A stretch of 64,000 nt of DNA, taken from contig NZ_JANUFD010000013.1 of NCBI RefSeq assembly GCF_024807945.1, forward strand, positions 1 to 64,000. Reading direction: 5' to 3'. The notes under the pieces are model-generated. The model had not been told where the DNA came from and did not search any database. It worked only from the letters and a program-made list of their open reading frames with translations. The stretch is from Pseudomonas sp. JUb42. Its GTDB lineage: Bacteria > Pseudomonadota > Gammaproteobacteria > Pseudomonadales > Pseudomonadaceae. Position 1 is the first letter of the stretch; each line of letters starts with the position of its first letter. Below, piece after piece: positions 26,740-34,273 of the stretch. The translations under genes were made by a program, and so were the position numbers.

Positions 26740-28260
26740 ATGAATGCCCATAACAACAACACCAGCGTCGCCCGGGTCAAACTGCTGATCGACGGCGAGT
26801 GGGTTGAATCCCAGAGCACCGAGTGGCGCGATATCGTCAATCCGGCCACTCAGCAAGTCCTGGCCCAAGTGCCTTTCGCCACCCTGGGCGAACTGGATGC
26901 CGCCGTCGCCGCTGCGCAAAAGGCCTTCCTGACCTGGCGCCACACCCCGGTGGGTGCGCGCATGCGCATCATGCTCAAGTTGCAGGCGCTGATCCGCGAG
27001 CATTCCAAGCGCATCGCCGCCGTGCTCAGTGCCGAGCAGGGCAAGACCATTGCCGATGCCGAGGGCGATATCTTCCGCGGCCTGGAAGTGGTCGAGCACG
27101 CCTGTTCCATCGGCACCCTGCAGATGGGTGAATTCAGCGAGAACGTCGCCGGTGGCGTCGATACCTACACCCTGCGCCAGCCGATCGGTGTCTGTGCGGG
27201 CATCACGCCTTTCAACTTCCCGGCGATGATTCCGCTGTGGATGTTCCCCATGGCCATCGCCTGCGGCAACACCTTCGTGCTCAAGCCATCGGAGCAGGAC
27301 CCGATGTCGACCATGCTGCTGGTTGAGCTGGCGGTGGAGGCGGGCGTGCCCGCTGGTGTGCTCAACGTGGTGCATGGCGGCAAGGACGTCGTCGACGGCA
27401 TCTGCACCCACAAAGACATCAAGGCGGTGTCGTTCGTCGGTTCGACGGCGGTGGGCACTCACGTCTACAACCTCGCCGGGCAACACGGCAAGCGCGTGCA
27501 ATCGATGATGGGCGCGAAAAACCATGCCGTGGTGCTGCCTGACGCCAACCGCACGCAGACCCTCAACGCTTTGGTCGGTGCCGGTTTCGGCGCGGCCGGT
27601 CAGCGTTGCATGGCAACCTCGGTGGTGGTGCTGGTCGGCGCGGCCAAACAGTGGCTGCCGGACCTCAAGGCCCTGGCGCAGAAGCTCAAGGTCAATGCCG
27701 GTTCAGAGGCGGGGACGGACGTCGGCCCGGTGATCTCGCGCCAGGCGAAGAAGCGCATTCTCGATCTGATCGAAAGCGGCGTGCGTGAAGGTGCCAAGCT
27801 GGAACTGGACGGCCGCGACATCAAGGTGCCGGGCTTCGAGGACGGTAACTTTGTCGGCCCGACGCTGTTCTCCGGCGTGACCACCGAGATGCAGATTTAC
27901 ACCCAGGAAATCTTCGGCCCGGTACTGGTGGTGCTGGAAGTCGACACCCTCGATCAGGCGATCGCCCTGGTCAACGCCAACCCTTACGGTAACGGCACCG
28001 GTCTGTTCACCCAGAGCGGCGCGGCGGCGCGCAAATTCCAGAGCGAAATCGACGTTGGCCAGGTGGGCATCAATATCCCGATTCCGGTGCCGGTGCCGTT
28101 CTTCAGCTTTACCGGCTCGCGTGGTTCCAAGCTCGGCGACCTCGGTCCGTACGGCAAGCAGGTGGTGCAGTTCTACACTCAGACCAAGACCGTCACCAGT
28201 CGCTGGTTCGATGACGACAGCGTCAACGATGGCGTGAATACGACGATCAACCTGCGTTAG
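26740..28260 (+). CDS. mmsA: CoA-acylating methylmalonate-semialdehyde dehydrogenase
   Basis: MmsA oxidises (methyl)malonate semialdehyde to propionyl-CoA or acetyl-CoA with NAD+ and CoA in valine, beta-alanine and inositol breakdown. The 506-residue protein is an aldehyde dehydrogenase with the catalytic cysteine C290 in GAAGQRCMA, the NAD-binding FVGSTAVG and the MmsA-type TPFNFPAMIPLWMFP. The family-typical arginine in GQR precedes the cysteine. It is co-transcribed with mmsB 11 nt downstream. Confidence 0.95.
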   Translation: MNAHNNNTSVARVKLLIDGEWVESQSTEWRDIVNPATQQVLAQVPFATLGELDAAVAAAQKAFLTWRHTPVGARMRIMLKLQALIREHSKRIAAVLSAEQGKTIADAEGDIFRGLEVVEHACSIGTLQMGEFSENVAGGVDTYTLRQPIGVCAGITPFNFPAMIPLWMFPMAIACGNTFVLKPSEQDPMSTMLLVELAVEAGVPAGVLNVVHGGKDVVDGICTHKDIKAVSFVGSTAVGTHVYNLAGQHGKRVQSMMGAKNHAVVLPDANRTQTLNALVGAGFGAAGQRCMATSVVVLVGAAKQWLPDLKALAQKLKVNAGSEAGTDVGPVISRQAKKRILDLIESGVREGAKLELDGRDIKVPGFEDGNFVGPTLFSGVTTEMQIYTQEIFGPVLVVLEVDTLDQAIALVNANPYGNGTGLFTQSGAAARKFQSEIDVGQVGINIPIPVPVPFFSFTGSRGSKLGDLGPYGKQVVQFYTQTKTVTSRWFDDDSVNDGVNTTINLR

Positions 28261-28271
28261 GGAGAACTGCC

Positions 28272-29159
28272 ATGAAAATTGCATTTATTGGCCTTGGCAA
28301 TATGGGCGCCCCGATGGCGCGAAACCTGCTCAAGGCCGGCTACCAGTTGCACCTGTTCGACTTGAACACCGCCGTGCTGGCGGAACTGGCCGCCCTCGGC
28401 GGGCGCATCAGCGAATCACCGAAACACGCGGCCCAGGGCAGCGACATGGTCATCACCATGCTGCCCGCCGCCGCCCATGTGCGCAGCGTGTACCTGGGTG
28501 AAGACGGCGTACTCGCCGGGATCGCCGCCGGGGTGCCTGCGGTTGATTGCAGCACCATCGACCCGCAGACCATTCGTGACGTCGCTGCGGCGGCGGCCAA
28601 ACAGGGGGTGGTACTGGGTGACGCGCCGGTCTCGGGCGGTACCGGTGGCGCCCAGGCCGGGACCCTGACCTTTATGGTCGGCGCCAGTGCCGAACACTTT
28701 GAAGTGCTCAAGCCGGTGCTGGCGCGCATGGGCAAGAACATCGTGCACTGCGGCGATATCGGCACCGGGCAGATCGCCAAGATCTGCAACAACATGCTGC
28801 TGGGCATCTCCATGATCGGCGTCGCCGAAGCCATGGCCCTGGGCAATTCGTTGGGCATCGATACCGGGATCCTGGCCAATATCATCAACAGCTCCACGGG
28901 CCGTTGCTGGAGCTCGGAAATCTACAACCCCTGGCCCGGCGTGGTCGAAACCGCCCCGGCTTCACGCGGCTATACCGGCGGCTTTGGCGCCGACCTGATG
29001 CTCAAGGACCTGGGCCTGGCCACCGAAGCGGCGCGGGCCGCCCATCAACCGGTAATCCTCGGCGCCCTGGCCCAGCAGCTCTATCAAGCGATGAGCCAGC
29101 GCGGTGAGGGAGGGAAGGATTTCTCGGCGATTATTGAGGGGTATTGCAAGGCTGAATGA
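28272..29159 (+). CDS. mmsB: 3-hydroxyisobutyrate dehydrogenase
   Basis: MmsB oxidises 3-hydroxyisobutyrate to methylmalonate semialdehyde, the step before MmsA. The 295-residue beta-hydroxyacid dehydrogenase shows the N-terminal signature IAFIGLGNMGAPMARNLLKA (dinucleotide fold), the substrate-binding DAPVSGGTGGAQAGTL and the catalytic lysine K170 in GQIAKICNNMLLG. It is the last gene of the transporter-mmsA-mmsB unit and is followed by a REP-type palindrome. Confidence 0.95.
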   Translation: MKIAFIGLGNMGAPMARNLLKAGYQLHLFDLNTAVLAELAALGGRISESPKHAAQGSDMVITMLPAAAHVRSVYLGEDGVLAGIAAGVPAVDCSTIDPQTIRDVAAAAAKQGVVLGDAPVSGGTGGAQAGTLTFMVGASAEHFEVLKPVLARMGKNIVHCGDIGTGQIAKICNNMLLGISMIGVAEAMALGNSLGIDTGILANIINSSTGRCWSSEIYNPWPGVVETAPASRGYTGGFGADLMLKDLGLATEAARAAHQPVILGALAQQLYQAMSQRGEGGKDFSAIIEGYCKAE

Positions 29160-29190
29160 TGGCGTTGTGCTAACTCCCGTAGGAGATCTC

Positions 29191-29280
29191 GTGGGAGCGA
29201 ATTCATTCGCGAAAGCGATATTCAAGCCGCTGAAGATGCGCTGAATTTACTGGCCTCTTCGCGAATGAATTCGCTCCCAC
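29191..29280. repeat. REP-type inverted repeat, family B
   Basis: GTGGGAGCGAATTCATTCGC and GCGAATGAATTCGCTCCCAC are perfect 20-bp complements flanking 50 nt, between convergent mmsB and grxC. Confidence 0.9.
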
Positions 29281-29294
29281 CATATGCTCCCGGT

Positions 29295-29549
29295 TCAGCC
29301 AGCCAGCAACGCGTTCAGCTCGCCTTTTCTTTCCAGTAGCGCCAAATCATCAAACCCGCCCACATGCAGGTCGTTGATGAAAATCTGCGGCACGCTGCGG
29401 CGGCCGCTGCGGCTCATCATTTCCAGCATTTTCTCGTTCGAGCCGGCGACGTTGATTTCGATCGGCTTGATCCCTTTACCCGCCAGCAGGCTTTTCGCGG
29501 CGACGCAGTAGGGGCAGGTATTGGTGGTGTAGACGGTGACTTCGCTCAT
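29295..29549 (-). CDS. grxC: Glutaredoxin 3 (GrxC)
   Basis: An 84-residue dithiol glutaredoxin with active site C12-P-Y-C15, cis-Pro segment RRSVPQIFI and glycine pair VGGFDD. It reduces disulfides and mixed disulfides with glutathione in the cytoplasm. ATG 29549 aligns with the family N-terminus (SEVTVYTTNTCPYC) and follows GGAG; an in-frame codon nine residues upstream is less likely. Divergent from the AraC-type gene at 29660. Confidence 0.93.
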   Translation of the reverse strand: MSEVTVYTTNTCPYCVAAKSLLAGKGIKPIEINVAGSNEKMLEMMSRSGRRSVPQIFINDLHVGGFDDLALLERKGELNALLAG

Positions 29550-29659
29550 GGCGGACTCCGATGCGAGTAAGGACATGGACCTATCCTAGGGCGATGGGTG
29601 TATCGTTCGGCTGCTAAAAGTCGAAGAAATGCAACCGATCGTCCAAACCCGAGGTGTCC

Positions 29660-30490
29660 ATGGATCGCCTGTCCACGCTGCTCAATCACTTCGGTGTCAG
29701 TGCCGGGACCTTTCACAGCGGTGAGTTCTGCAACGCAGCAGCCTTCGACGAGGGCGGGCGTCATGGTCATCTGCATGTGCTGCGCAGCGGCGTGCTTGGG
29801 CTGCGCCTGGCCGATAATCGCGAGCTGACCCTGAGCGAGCCGACATTGATTTTCTTCCCTCGGCCTTACACCCATCGCCTCATTCCTGATGGTACTGAAC
29901 CGGCGCAAGTCGTTTGTGCGAGCCTGGATTTCGCCGCCGGGTCGGGCAATCCGATAGCCGCTGCTCTGCCCGATTACTTGCTGCTGCCGTTGTCTTCCAG
30001 CGCGCTATTGGGGCCGACGCTGGAGTGGCTGTTTGCCGAGGCGTTCGGGGATATGTGCGGGCGCGAGGCAGTGATGGATCGGCTGTTCGAGCTGTTGGTG
30101 ATCCAGCTGTTGCGCTATTTGCTCAACGAAGAGCAACTGGGCAGCGGCATGCTTGCGGGGTTGGCGGACGTGCGTCTGGCCAAGGCATTGAACCTGATGC
30201 ACGCCATGCCGCAACAAGCCTGGACGGTAGGTGAGCTGGCCGAAGCGGCGGGGATGTCGCGCGCCAGTTTTGCCGCACACTTTCATGAGGTGGTTGGGCA
30301 GCCACCCGCCGAGTATCTGCTCAGCTGGCGGGTGAGCCTTGCGCAGAAACGCCTGCGCGAGGGCCGCCCCATCGCCTTGATCGCCGATGAGGTCGGTTAT
30401 GAAAGTCCTTCGGCACTGGCGCGGGCCTTTCGCCGTAGAACCGGCTCAAGCCCGCGCCAGTGGTTGCAGGCCACTCAGAACGGTTTGTAA
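29660..30490 (+). CDS. AraC-family transcriptional regulator (cupin type)
   Basis: A 276-residue regulator. The N-terminal AraC_binding_2/cupin-like sensor holds RLSTLLNHFGVSAGTFHSGE and the LTLSEPTLIFFPRPYTHRL strand pair. The C-terminal pair of helix-turn-helices spans about 180-276 (WTVGELAEAAGMSRASFAAH, then RPIALIADEVGYESPSALAR and FRRRTGSSPRQW). ATG 29660 follows GAGG by 5 nt; a GTG two codons earlier is the alternative. The tail overlaps convergent cynS by 16 nt. Targets are not evident. Confidence 0.9.
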   Translation: MDRLSTLLNHFGVSAGTFHSGEFCNAAAFDEGGRHGHLHVLRSGVLGLRLADNRELTLSEPTLIFFPRPYTHRLIPDGTEPAQVVCASLDFAAGSGNPIAAALPDYLLLPLSSSALLGPTLEWLFAEAFGDMCGREAVMDRLFELLVIQLLRYLLNEEQLGSGMLAGLADVRLAKALNLMHAMPQQAWTVGELAEAAGMSRASFAAHFHEVVGQPPAEYLLSWRVSLAQKRLREGRPIALIADEVGYESPSALARAFRRRTGSSPRQWLQATQNGL

Positions 30491-30945
30491 GGCAGGAACT
30501 TGCCATCCATGGTGATGACGGCGCGGGAGCCGCCTTCCGGGTCGTCCACTTTCTTCACGTCGAGTTTGAAGTTGATGGCGCTGATAATGCCGTCGCCGAA
30601 CTGCTCATGGACGATGGCTTTGAGGGTGGTGCCGTAGACCTGAATCATCTCGTAGAAGCGATAGATGGTCGGATCAGTCGGGATGCCATTGGGCAGGCTG
30701 CCGCGCAGGGGAATGGTCTGCAGTTGAGCGACGGTGTTGTCGTCCAGGTCCAGGTGCTTGCCAATGACTTTCGCGGCATCGGCCGGCAGCGGGTGCTGGC
30801 CGAGCAGGGCGGCGGTGACATAGGCCAGACTCAGGCCGGTGCCTTCGGTCAACTGGGCGAAGGACATGTCCTTGCGGGCTTTGAGTTCCAGAACTTTGCT
30901 GGTCAGGGCCTGGGACGGGTCCTGGAACGCATGGGACTGTTGCAT
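30475..30945 (-). CDS. cynS: Cyanate hydratase (cyanase)
   Basis: Cyanase converts cyanate and bicarbonate to ammonia and CO2. The product is 156 residues, the E. coli length, and the catalytic triad falls at the same numbers: R96, E99 and S122 (TIYRFYEM, GIISAIN). The N-terminal part is the POU-like helical domain. ATG 30945 gives the family length; longer upstream frames are excluded by that match. It is divergent from a CynR-like regulator, with a palindrome between. No cynT (carbonic anhydrase) or cynX (transporter) gene is adjacent. Confidence 0.95.
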   Translation of the reverse strand: MQQSHAFQDPSQALTSKVLELKARKDMSFAQLTEGTGLSLAYVTAALLGQHPLPADAAKVIGKHLDLDDNTVAQLQTIPLRGSLPNGIPTDPTIYRFYEMIQVYGTTLKAIVHEQFGDGIISAINFKLDVKKVDDPEGGSRAVITMDGKFLPYKPF

Positions 30946-31025
30946 GGAGGTATTCCTGTAAGCGAGGGAAGGGCGGCAGTGGCCCATACTCATCGCCTCT
31001 GCGCGATAGCGTCCAAGACCGATAT

Positions 31026-31042
31026 GCAATAGTTTCTATTGC
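31026..31042. promoter_or_regulatory. Candidate CynR operator
   Basis: GCAATAG-TTT-CTATTGC is a perfect 7-bp inverted repeat with a 3-nt centre. It lies in the 126-bp divergent region, 29 bp from the cynR start and 80 bp from the cynS start. LysR-type regulators bind such AT-rich dyads. Confidence 0.6.
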
Positions 31043-31071
31043 TCCTGCCTATAGCTTCTGCGGAGATCTCC

Positions 31072-31977
31072 ATGCTGCTGCGCCATATCCGTTACCTGCT
31101 GGCCGTGGCCGAACAGGGCAACTTCAGCCGTGCCGCCGAGGTGCTGCATGTTTCGCAACCGACGTTGTCCCAGCAGATCAAACAACTGGAGGAGGAGCTC
31201 GGCGCCGAACTGCTCGACCGCTCGGGCCGCAGCGTCCGGCCTACGGCTGCGGGGGCGGCGTATATCGAACATGCGCGCAAGATGCTGCTGGAGCTTGAAG
31301 CTGGCAAGCGGGCCATTCACGATGTGCAGGACCTGTCACGAGGCACCTTGCGCCTGGCCCTCACGCCGACTTTCATCCCTTACCTGGCCGGCCCGCTGAT
31401 CCGCAACTTCACGGCCAGGTATCCCGATATCCACCTGACCGTCCTCGAGCGCTCGCTGAACGACATCGAGAGTGAGCTGGCCGAGGACAGCATCGATATC
31501 GCCATTGCCTTCGACACCGTGCGCAACCCGGAAATCGAGTGCCTGCCGCTGTTGGTGGAGACCCTGGGCCTGATGGTGGGCAAACATCATCCCTTCTATG
31601 CCCGCAACAAGACCTGGGTGGCGCCGCCGCAGTTGTCCGAGCAGCCTCTGGTCCTGCTGACCAAAGACTTCATCACGCGGACCTGCATCGAGGAGTACTT
31701 CCGTGAGCATGAGGTCAAGCCCAAGGTGGTGATGGAGACCAACTCGGTTGGGGCGATCCTGGAGATTCTGCGTCACGCGCCCATGGCCACCATCCTGCCC
31801 GAGGCGATCGCCAGTGAAGAACGCGGCCTGCGCTGCTACCAGCTCAAAGGCTATCCGCCTCAGCGTACGGCAGCGCTGTTGCGGCGGCGTCATGGTTACC
31901 AGAGCGCGGCGGCGTTGGCGTTTACGCAGATGGCTGAGGCGTGGTGTGTTGATAATCTTGGTGGGCGGGAGGTCTAG
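31072..31977 (+). CDS. cynR: LysR-family regulator, CynR-like
   Basis: A 301-residue LysR regulator with HTH at about residues 1-60 (MLLRHIRYLLAVAEQGNFSR then AAEVLHVSQPTLSQQIKQLE) and a CynR-like effector domain (RGTLRLALTPTFIPYLAGPL). The N-terminus and divergent position next to cynS match E. coli cynR, which activates cyn genes in response to cyanate. ATG 31072 follows GGAG by 7 nt; the frame extends upstream through the palindrome, so the later start is favoured. Confidence 0.88.
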   Translation: MLLRHIRYLLAVAEQGNFSRAAEVLHVSQPTLSQQIKQLEEELGAELLDRSGRSVRPTAAGAAYIEHARKMLLELEAGKRAIHDVQDLSRGTLRLALTPTFIPYLAGPLIRNFTARYPDIHLTVLERSLNDIESELAEDSIDIAIAFDTVRNPEIECLPLLVETLGLMVGKHHPFYARNKTWVAPPQLSEQPLVLLTKDFITRTCIEEYFREHEVKPKVVMETNSVGAILEILRHAPMATILPEAIASEERGLRCYQLKGYPPQRTAALLRRRHGYQSAAALAFTQMAEAWCVDNLGGREV

Positions 31978-31995
31978 ATCTCAGTAGCGGACACT

Positions 31996-32042
31996 GTGGG
32001 ACCGAACCGGTAATACGCCTTCCCGGCTGAAGCCGGTCCCAC
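31996..32042. repeat. REP-type inverted repeat, family C (short)
   Basis: GTGGGACCGAACCGG and CCGGCTGAAGCCGGTCCCAC; an imperfect member of the family seen at 22026. It lies between convergent cynR and the small ORF. Confidence 0.75.
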
Positions 32043-32061
32043 GACAAACCGTGTTCGAATC

Positions 32062-32286
32062 TTAAGTTTGTGTTGAGGCAGGTAAGCGGGGTTCGACGTA
32101 GCTCAGGGACAGGTTGACTTCGTCCTTGATCACATCGAGCAAGTGGACGGCGGAGAAGGCCAGGTCGCGGTCTGCCCCTGTTCGGTTTTCGCCGCTCTCA
32201 TAAGCAACGGCTGCGGTGCAACGCAACAGATCAGATATCCGCAGCAGTGATTTTTCGAGTAAAGCTTGAGTTTCAACGGTGATCAT
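32062..32286 (-). CDS. Small DUF3077-like protein (paralog of 21793-22014)
   Basis: A 74-residue helical protein with LLRCTAAVAYESGENRTGAD then RDLAFSAVHLLDVIKDE, aligned without gaps to the small ORF at 21793. The function is unknown. ATG 32286 aligns with its paralog; GTG nine codons upstream is an alternative. A short stem (TTAAAGG with CCCCTTAA) could fold over the start codon and partly hide the ribosome site. It lies 55 nt downstream of a 78-nt structured RNA. Confidence 0.72.
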   Translation of the reverse strand: MITVETQALLEKSLLRISDLLRCTAAVAYESGENRTGADRDLAFSAVHLLDVIKDEVNLSLSYVEPRLPASTQT

Positions 32287-32485
32287 TAAGGGGATACCTT
32301 TAAGCAAGGCCACCGCATTTGCGCTGCTAAACGGAATGGGTGGCGACTTTGACGCGGGTTAGCAGACCGGTTGTACCCCCAGTACCGGCGCACTCGTAGG
32401 TGCCCCACGCAAAGTCGCCATGACGCAACTTACACGCAGGGGTACAAGTCAGGCTGCTAAACCCGATCACTGATTTTCAGCGACC
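32287..32485 (-). ncRNA. Structured leader cassette B (C4-antisense-like candidate)
   Basis: The core at 32342-32419 (78 nt, minus strand) is closed by a perfect 10-bp stem, GGCGACTTTG with CAAAGTCGCC. It encloses two hairpins (GGCAC...GTGCGCC and CCGGTAC...GTACAACCGG). Upstream, 32449-32485 carries CGCTGAAAATCAGTGATCGG and GTTTAGCAGCCTGA, which aligns with 21572-21608 of cassette A. Core length, distance to the ORF (55 against 49 nt) and the C-rich 3' segment before the closing stem are all conserved between the two copies. Confidence 0.55.
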
Positions 32486-32740
32486 GGCGCAGACTAGAGA
32501 GCGAAATTCCTCCGCGCAATGCGTTCGGGATTCTTTCGGAAAGTTCATACGAAAAATACCGAAACTTCTTTCGGGAGAGCATTTTATTGTGAGAGAAAGT
32601 AAACTTTCCTTTATTTCTGTAGGAAAGCTTAACTTCGGTTTGTAGGTAGTGTCTGGAAATTCTAAAGTCTCGATTGTGTTCTAGCTATCCCATGACTGGA
32701 CTCAATACTCTCGCGCTTCCAGTTACAGGGAGTTCAAGAG
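32486..32740. promoter_or_regulatory. AT-rich promoter region of the effector-like gene
   Basis: This is markedly less GC-rich than the surroundings. It contains AAAGT-AA-ACTTT (32596-32607) and repeated CTTTCGG/CCGAAA-type pieces (32530-32575) but no gene I can support. The divergent promoters of cassette B and of the 32741 gene should lie here; GGGAG at 32729-32733 is the latter's ribosome site. Confidence 0.5.
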
Positions 32741-33703
32741 ATGAGCAAGGCTTACGTATTTATTAATGACCGAATGCAGGGCGATAACGCTATAAAGGCA
32801 GCGCTGGGCGCAGACAAAAAATTCGACACGCTCAATGTCCATATACGCAATCAAGTCGTTCTTCCGGGGCAAATCGTTATTGTCCCCGACAGCAGTACCC
32901 AATCATGCACTATCGAAGAGGCCGAACTCATCCGTATGGCCCAGCATGTCAGCCATCAGATTCACCATAATTCCCTCGGTTCCGATGGCCTGATGCTGAA
33001 GAACTACGATGTGCTGCAAGATGTGCTTGGCTACGGTTCACTGGGTATCGGCGCCGTCTCAGGTAGTTGGAGCAACCACCTCAGCGCGATTGAAAAGACC
33101 CTCGCGGATATCGAGAGGCTGCACAAGCTCGCCCTTCAGCGTGGTACGCCGATTGCCCGGCAAGAATTCATCAATCAACGCCAGGTGTTGTTCACCAAGC
33201 TGGATGGCCAGCTCAAAGGCATCGCCCGCTGGGGCTCGGGGCTGAGGAACAGAGGTTCGATCAAGAAGATGCTGGGTATCTCGACGAAAAGCTATCTGCA
33301 TAGCGGCGAGATACGGGATTACGCAAAACGCATGAACGGCGTGGCCAGAGCGGCGAAGGTGCTTAAATCCGGGACCTATGTGGGGATTACATTGAACGCG
33401 GTTTCGACGGGGTTGGAGATTGAAGAGGCTTGCGCTGTGGGGCGGGAGGGAGCTTGTGAGCGGGCTCAATATGTGGAAGGGAGCAAGTTGGTGGCGGGTG
33501 TCGGTGGTGGATTATTTGGAGGTGCAGTGGCAGGGATGGCGGCTAAATCGATATGCGTCGCCGTTGCGGTACCTACGGGAGGATGGGGCGCTTTGGCTTG
33601 TGGAATCATTGTCGGGCTCGCAGGCGGATATGCAGGCGGAGCCATTGGGGAGAAAGGTGGCGCGGTTGCTGGGGAGCTGCTTTATAAATGGAGAACGCTG
33701 TGA
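32741..33703 (+). CDS. Putative membrane-active antibacterial effector with LysM-like N-terminus
   Basis: A 320-residue protein. Residues 1-55 end with LNVHIRNQVVLPGQIVIVPD, which resembles the C-terminal half of a LysM motif. A helical middle (about 100-215) follows. The last 75 residues are glycine-zipper-like membrane segments (VAGVGGGLFGGAVAGMAAK and CGIIVGLAGGYAGGAIGEKG). Glycine-zipper tails of this kind are known in pore-forming type VI effectors such as Tse4. The stop overlaps the next ATG (TGATG), where a small two-helix membrane protein is encoded, as expected for effector-immunity pairs. The function is inferred; delivery by T6SS is not shown. Confidence 0.6.
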   Translation: MSKAYVFINDRMQGDNAIKAALGADKKFDTLNVHIRNQVVLPGQIVIVPDSSTQSCTIEEAELIRMAQHVSHQIHHNSLGSDGLMLKNYDVLQDVLGYGSLGIGAVSGSWSNHLSAIEKTLADIERLHKLALQRGTPIARQEFINQRQVLFTKLDGQLKGIARWGSGLRNRGSIKKMLGISTKSYLHSGEIRDYAKRMNGVARAAKVLKSGTYVGITLNAVSTGLEIEEACAVGREGACERAQYVEGSKLVAGVGGGLFGGAVAGMAAKSICVAVAVPTGGWGALACGIIVGLAGGYAGGAIGEKGGAVAGELLYKWRTL

Positions 33704-34077
33704 TGGATATTGATCCAGGATTGTGGGCAATCGCCGTCTTCTTCAACGTCTTTATATGTGTAGGTCTTTTGTTGTTTTTCTATTACCGAAGGCTGGAAGT
33801 ACTGGAGAGCTATCTTGAAGGCGTTAAGTCTGTCGAGTGGAATCGATCTGTGTGCGGAGACAGCTATCTCGGTCGTCAGTTGAGATTCTCTAACATAATG
33901 CTGATCGTGCTCATGCCAAATCTTCTTTTTAAGCGCGGGCAGATTCCAAAGGGCGCAGACAAACGCATACCTGAAAAACTGCGACGACAGTTGAAGGCTG
34001 CGACGGTGTACATGGTGCTTACGGCAGTGGCTATGGTGGTGTTTTATTTCGCATTACCCGACGAGCCTGCCACTTGA
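33703..34077 (+). CDS. Putative immunity protein, two membrane helices
   Basis: A 124-residue protein with a membrane helix at about residues 7-28 (LWAIAVFFNVFICVGLLLFF), a basic soluble loop, and a second helix near the C-terminus (VYMVLTAVAMVVFYFAL). ATG 33703 overlaps the stop of the preceding gene and has GGAGA 7-8 nt upstream; an in-frame ATG five codons earlier lacks a clear site. Coupling to the effector-like gene and the membrane location suggest it protects the cell from that protein. No family recognised. Confidence 0.6.
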   Translation: MDIDPGLWAIAVFFNVFICVGLLLFFYYRRLEVLESYLEGVKSVEWNRSVCGDSYLGRQLRFSNIMLIVLMPNLLFKRGQIPKGADKRIPEKLRRQLKAATVYMVLTAVAMVVFYFALPDEPAT

Positions 34078-34089
34078 TATCGCTCTTTT

Positions 34090-34196
34090 AGAACTGGCTT
34101 GCCGGGTAATGTGTTTATCAATTGCTGGCGATGGATTGGTCTGCTATCTGGTTGCGAGCGCTGCGCACTCGATCGCCACCAAGGCAGCTCCTACAG
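34090..34196. repeat. Degenerate REP-type repeat, family D
   Basis: It contains TGGCTTGC...GCTGGCGATGGATT and GCGAGCGCTGCGCACTCGAT then CGCCAC, clearly related to the copy at 24068, but the outer arms have decayed. Confidence 0.6.
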
Positions 34197-34273
34197 ATCT
34201 CATTGCAGATACAGGGCAAGGCGGAAAAAGCTAGGATACGATCCCTTCCCTGACCCCTTATGGAGCCCCCCGC

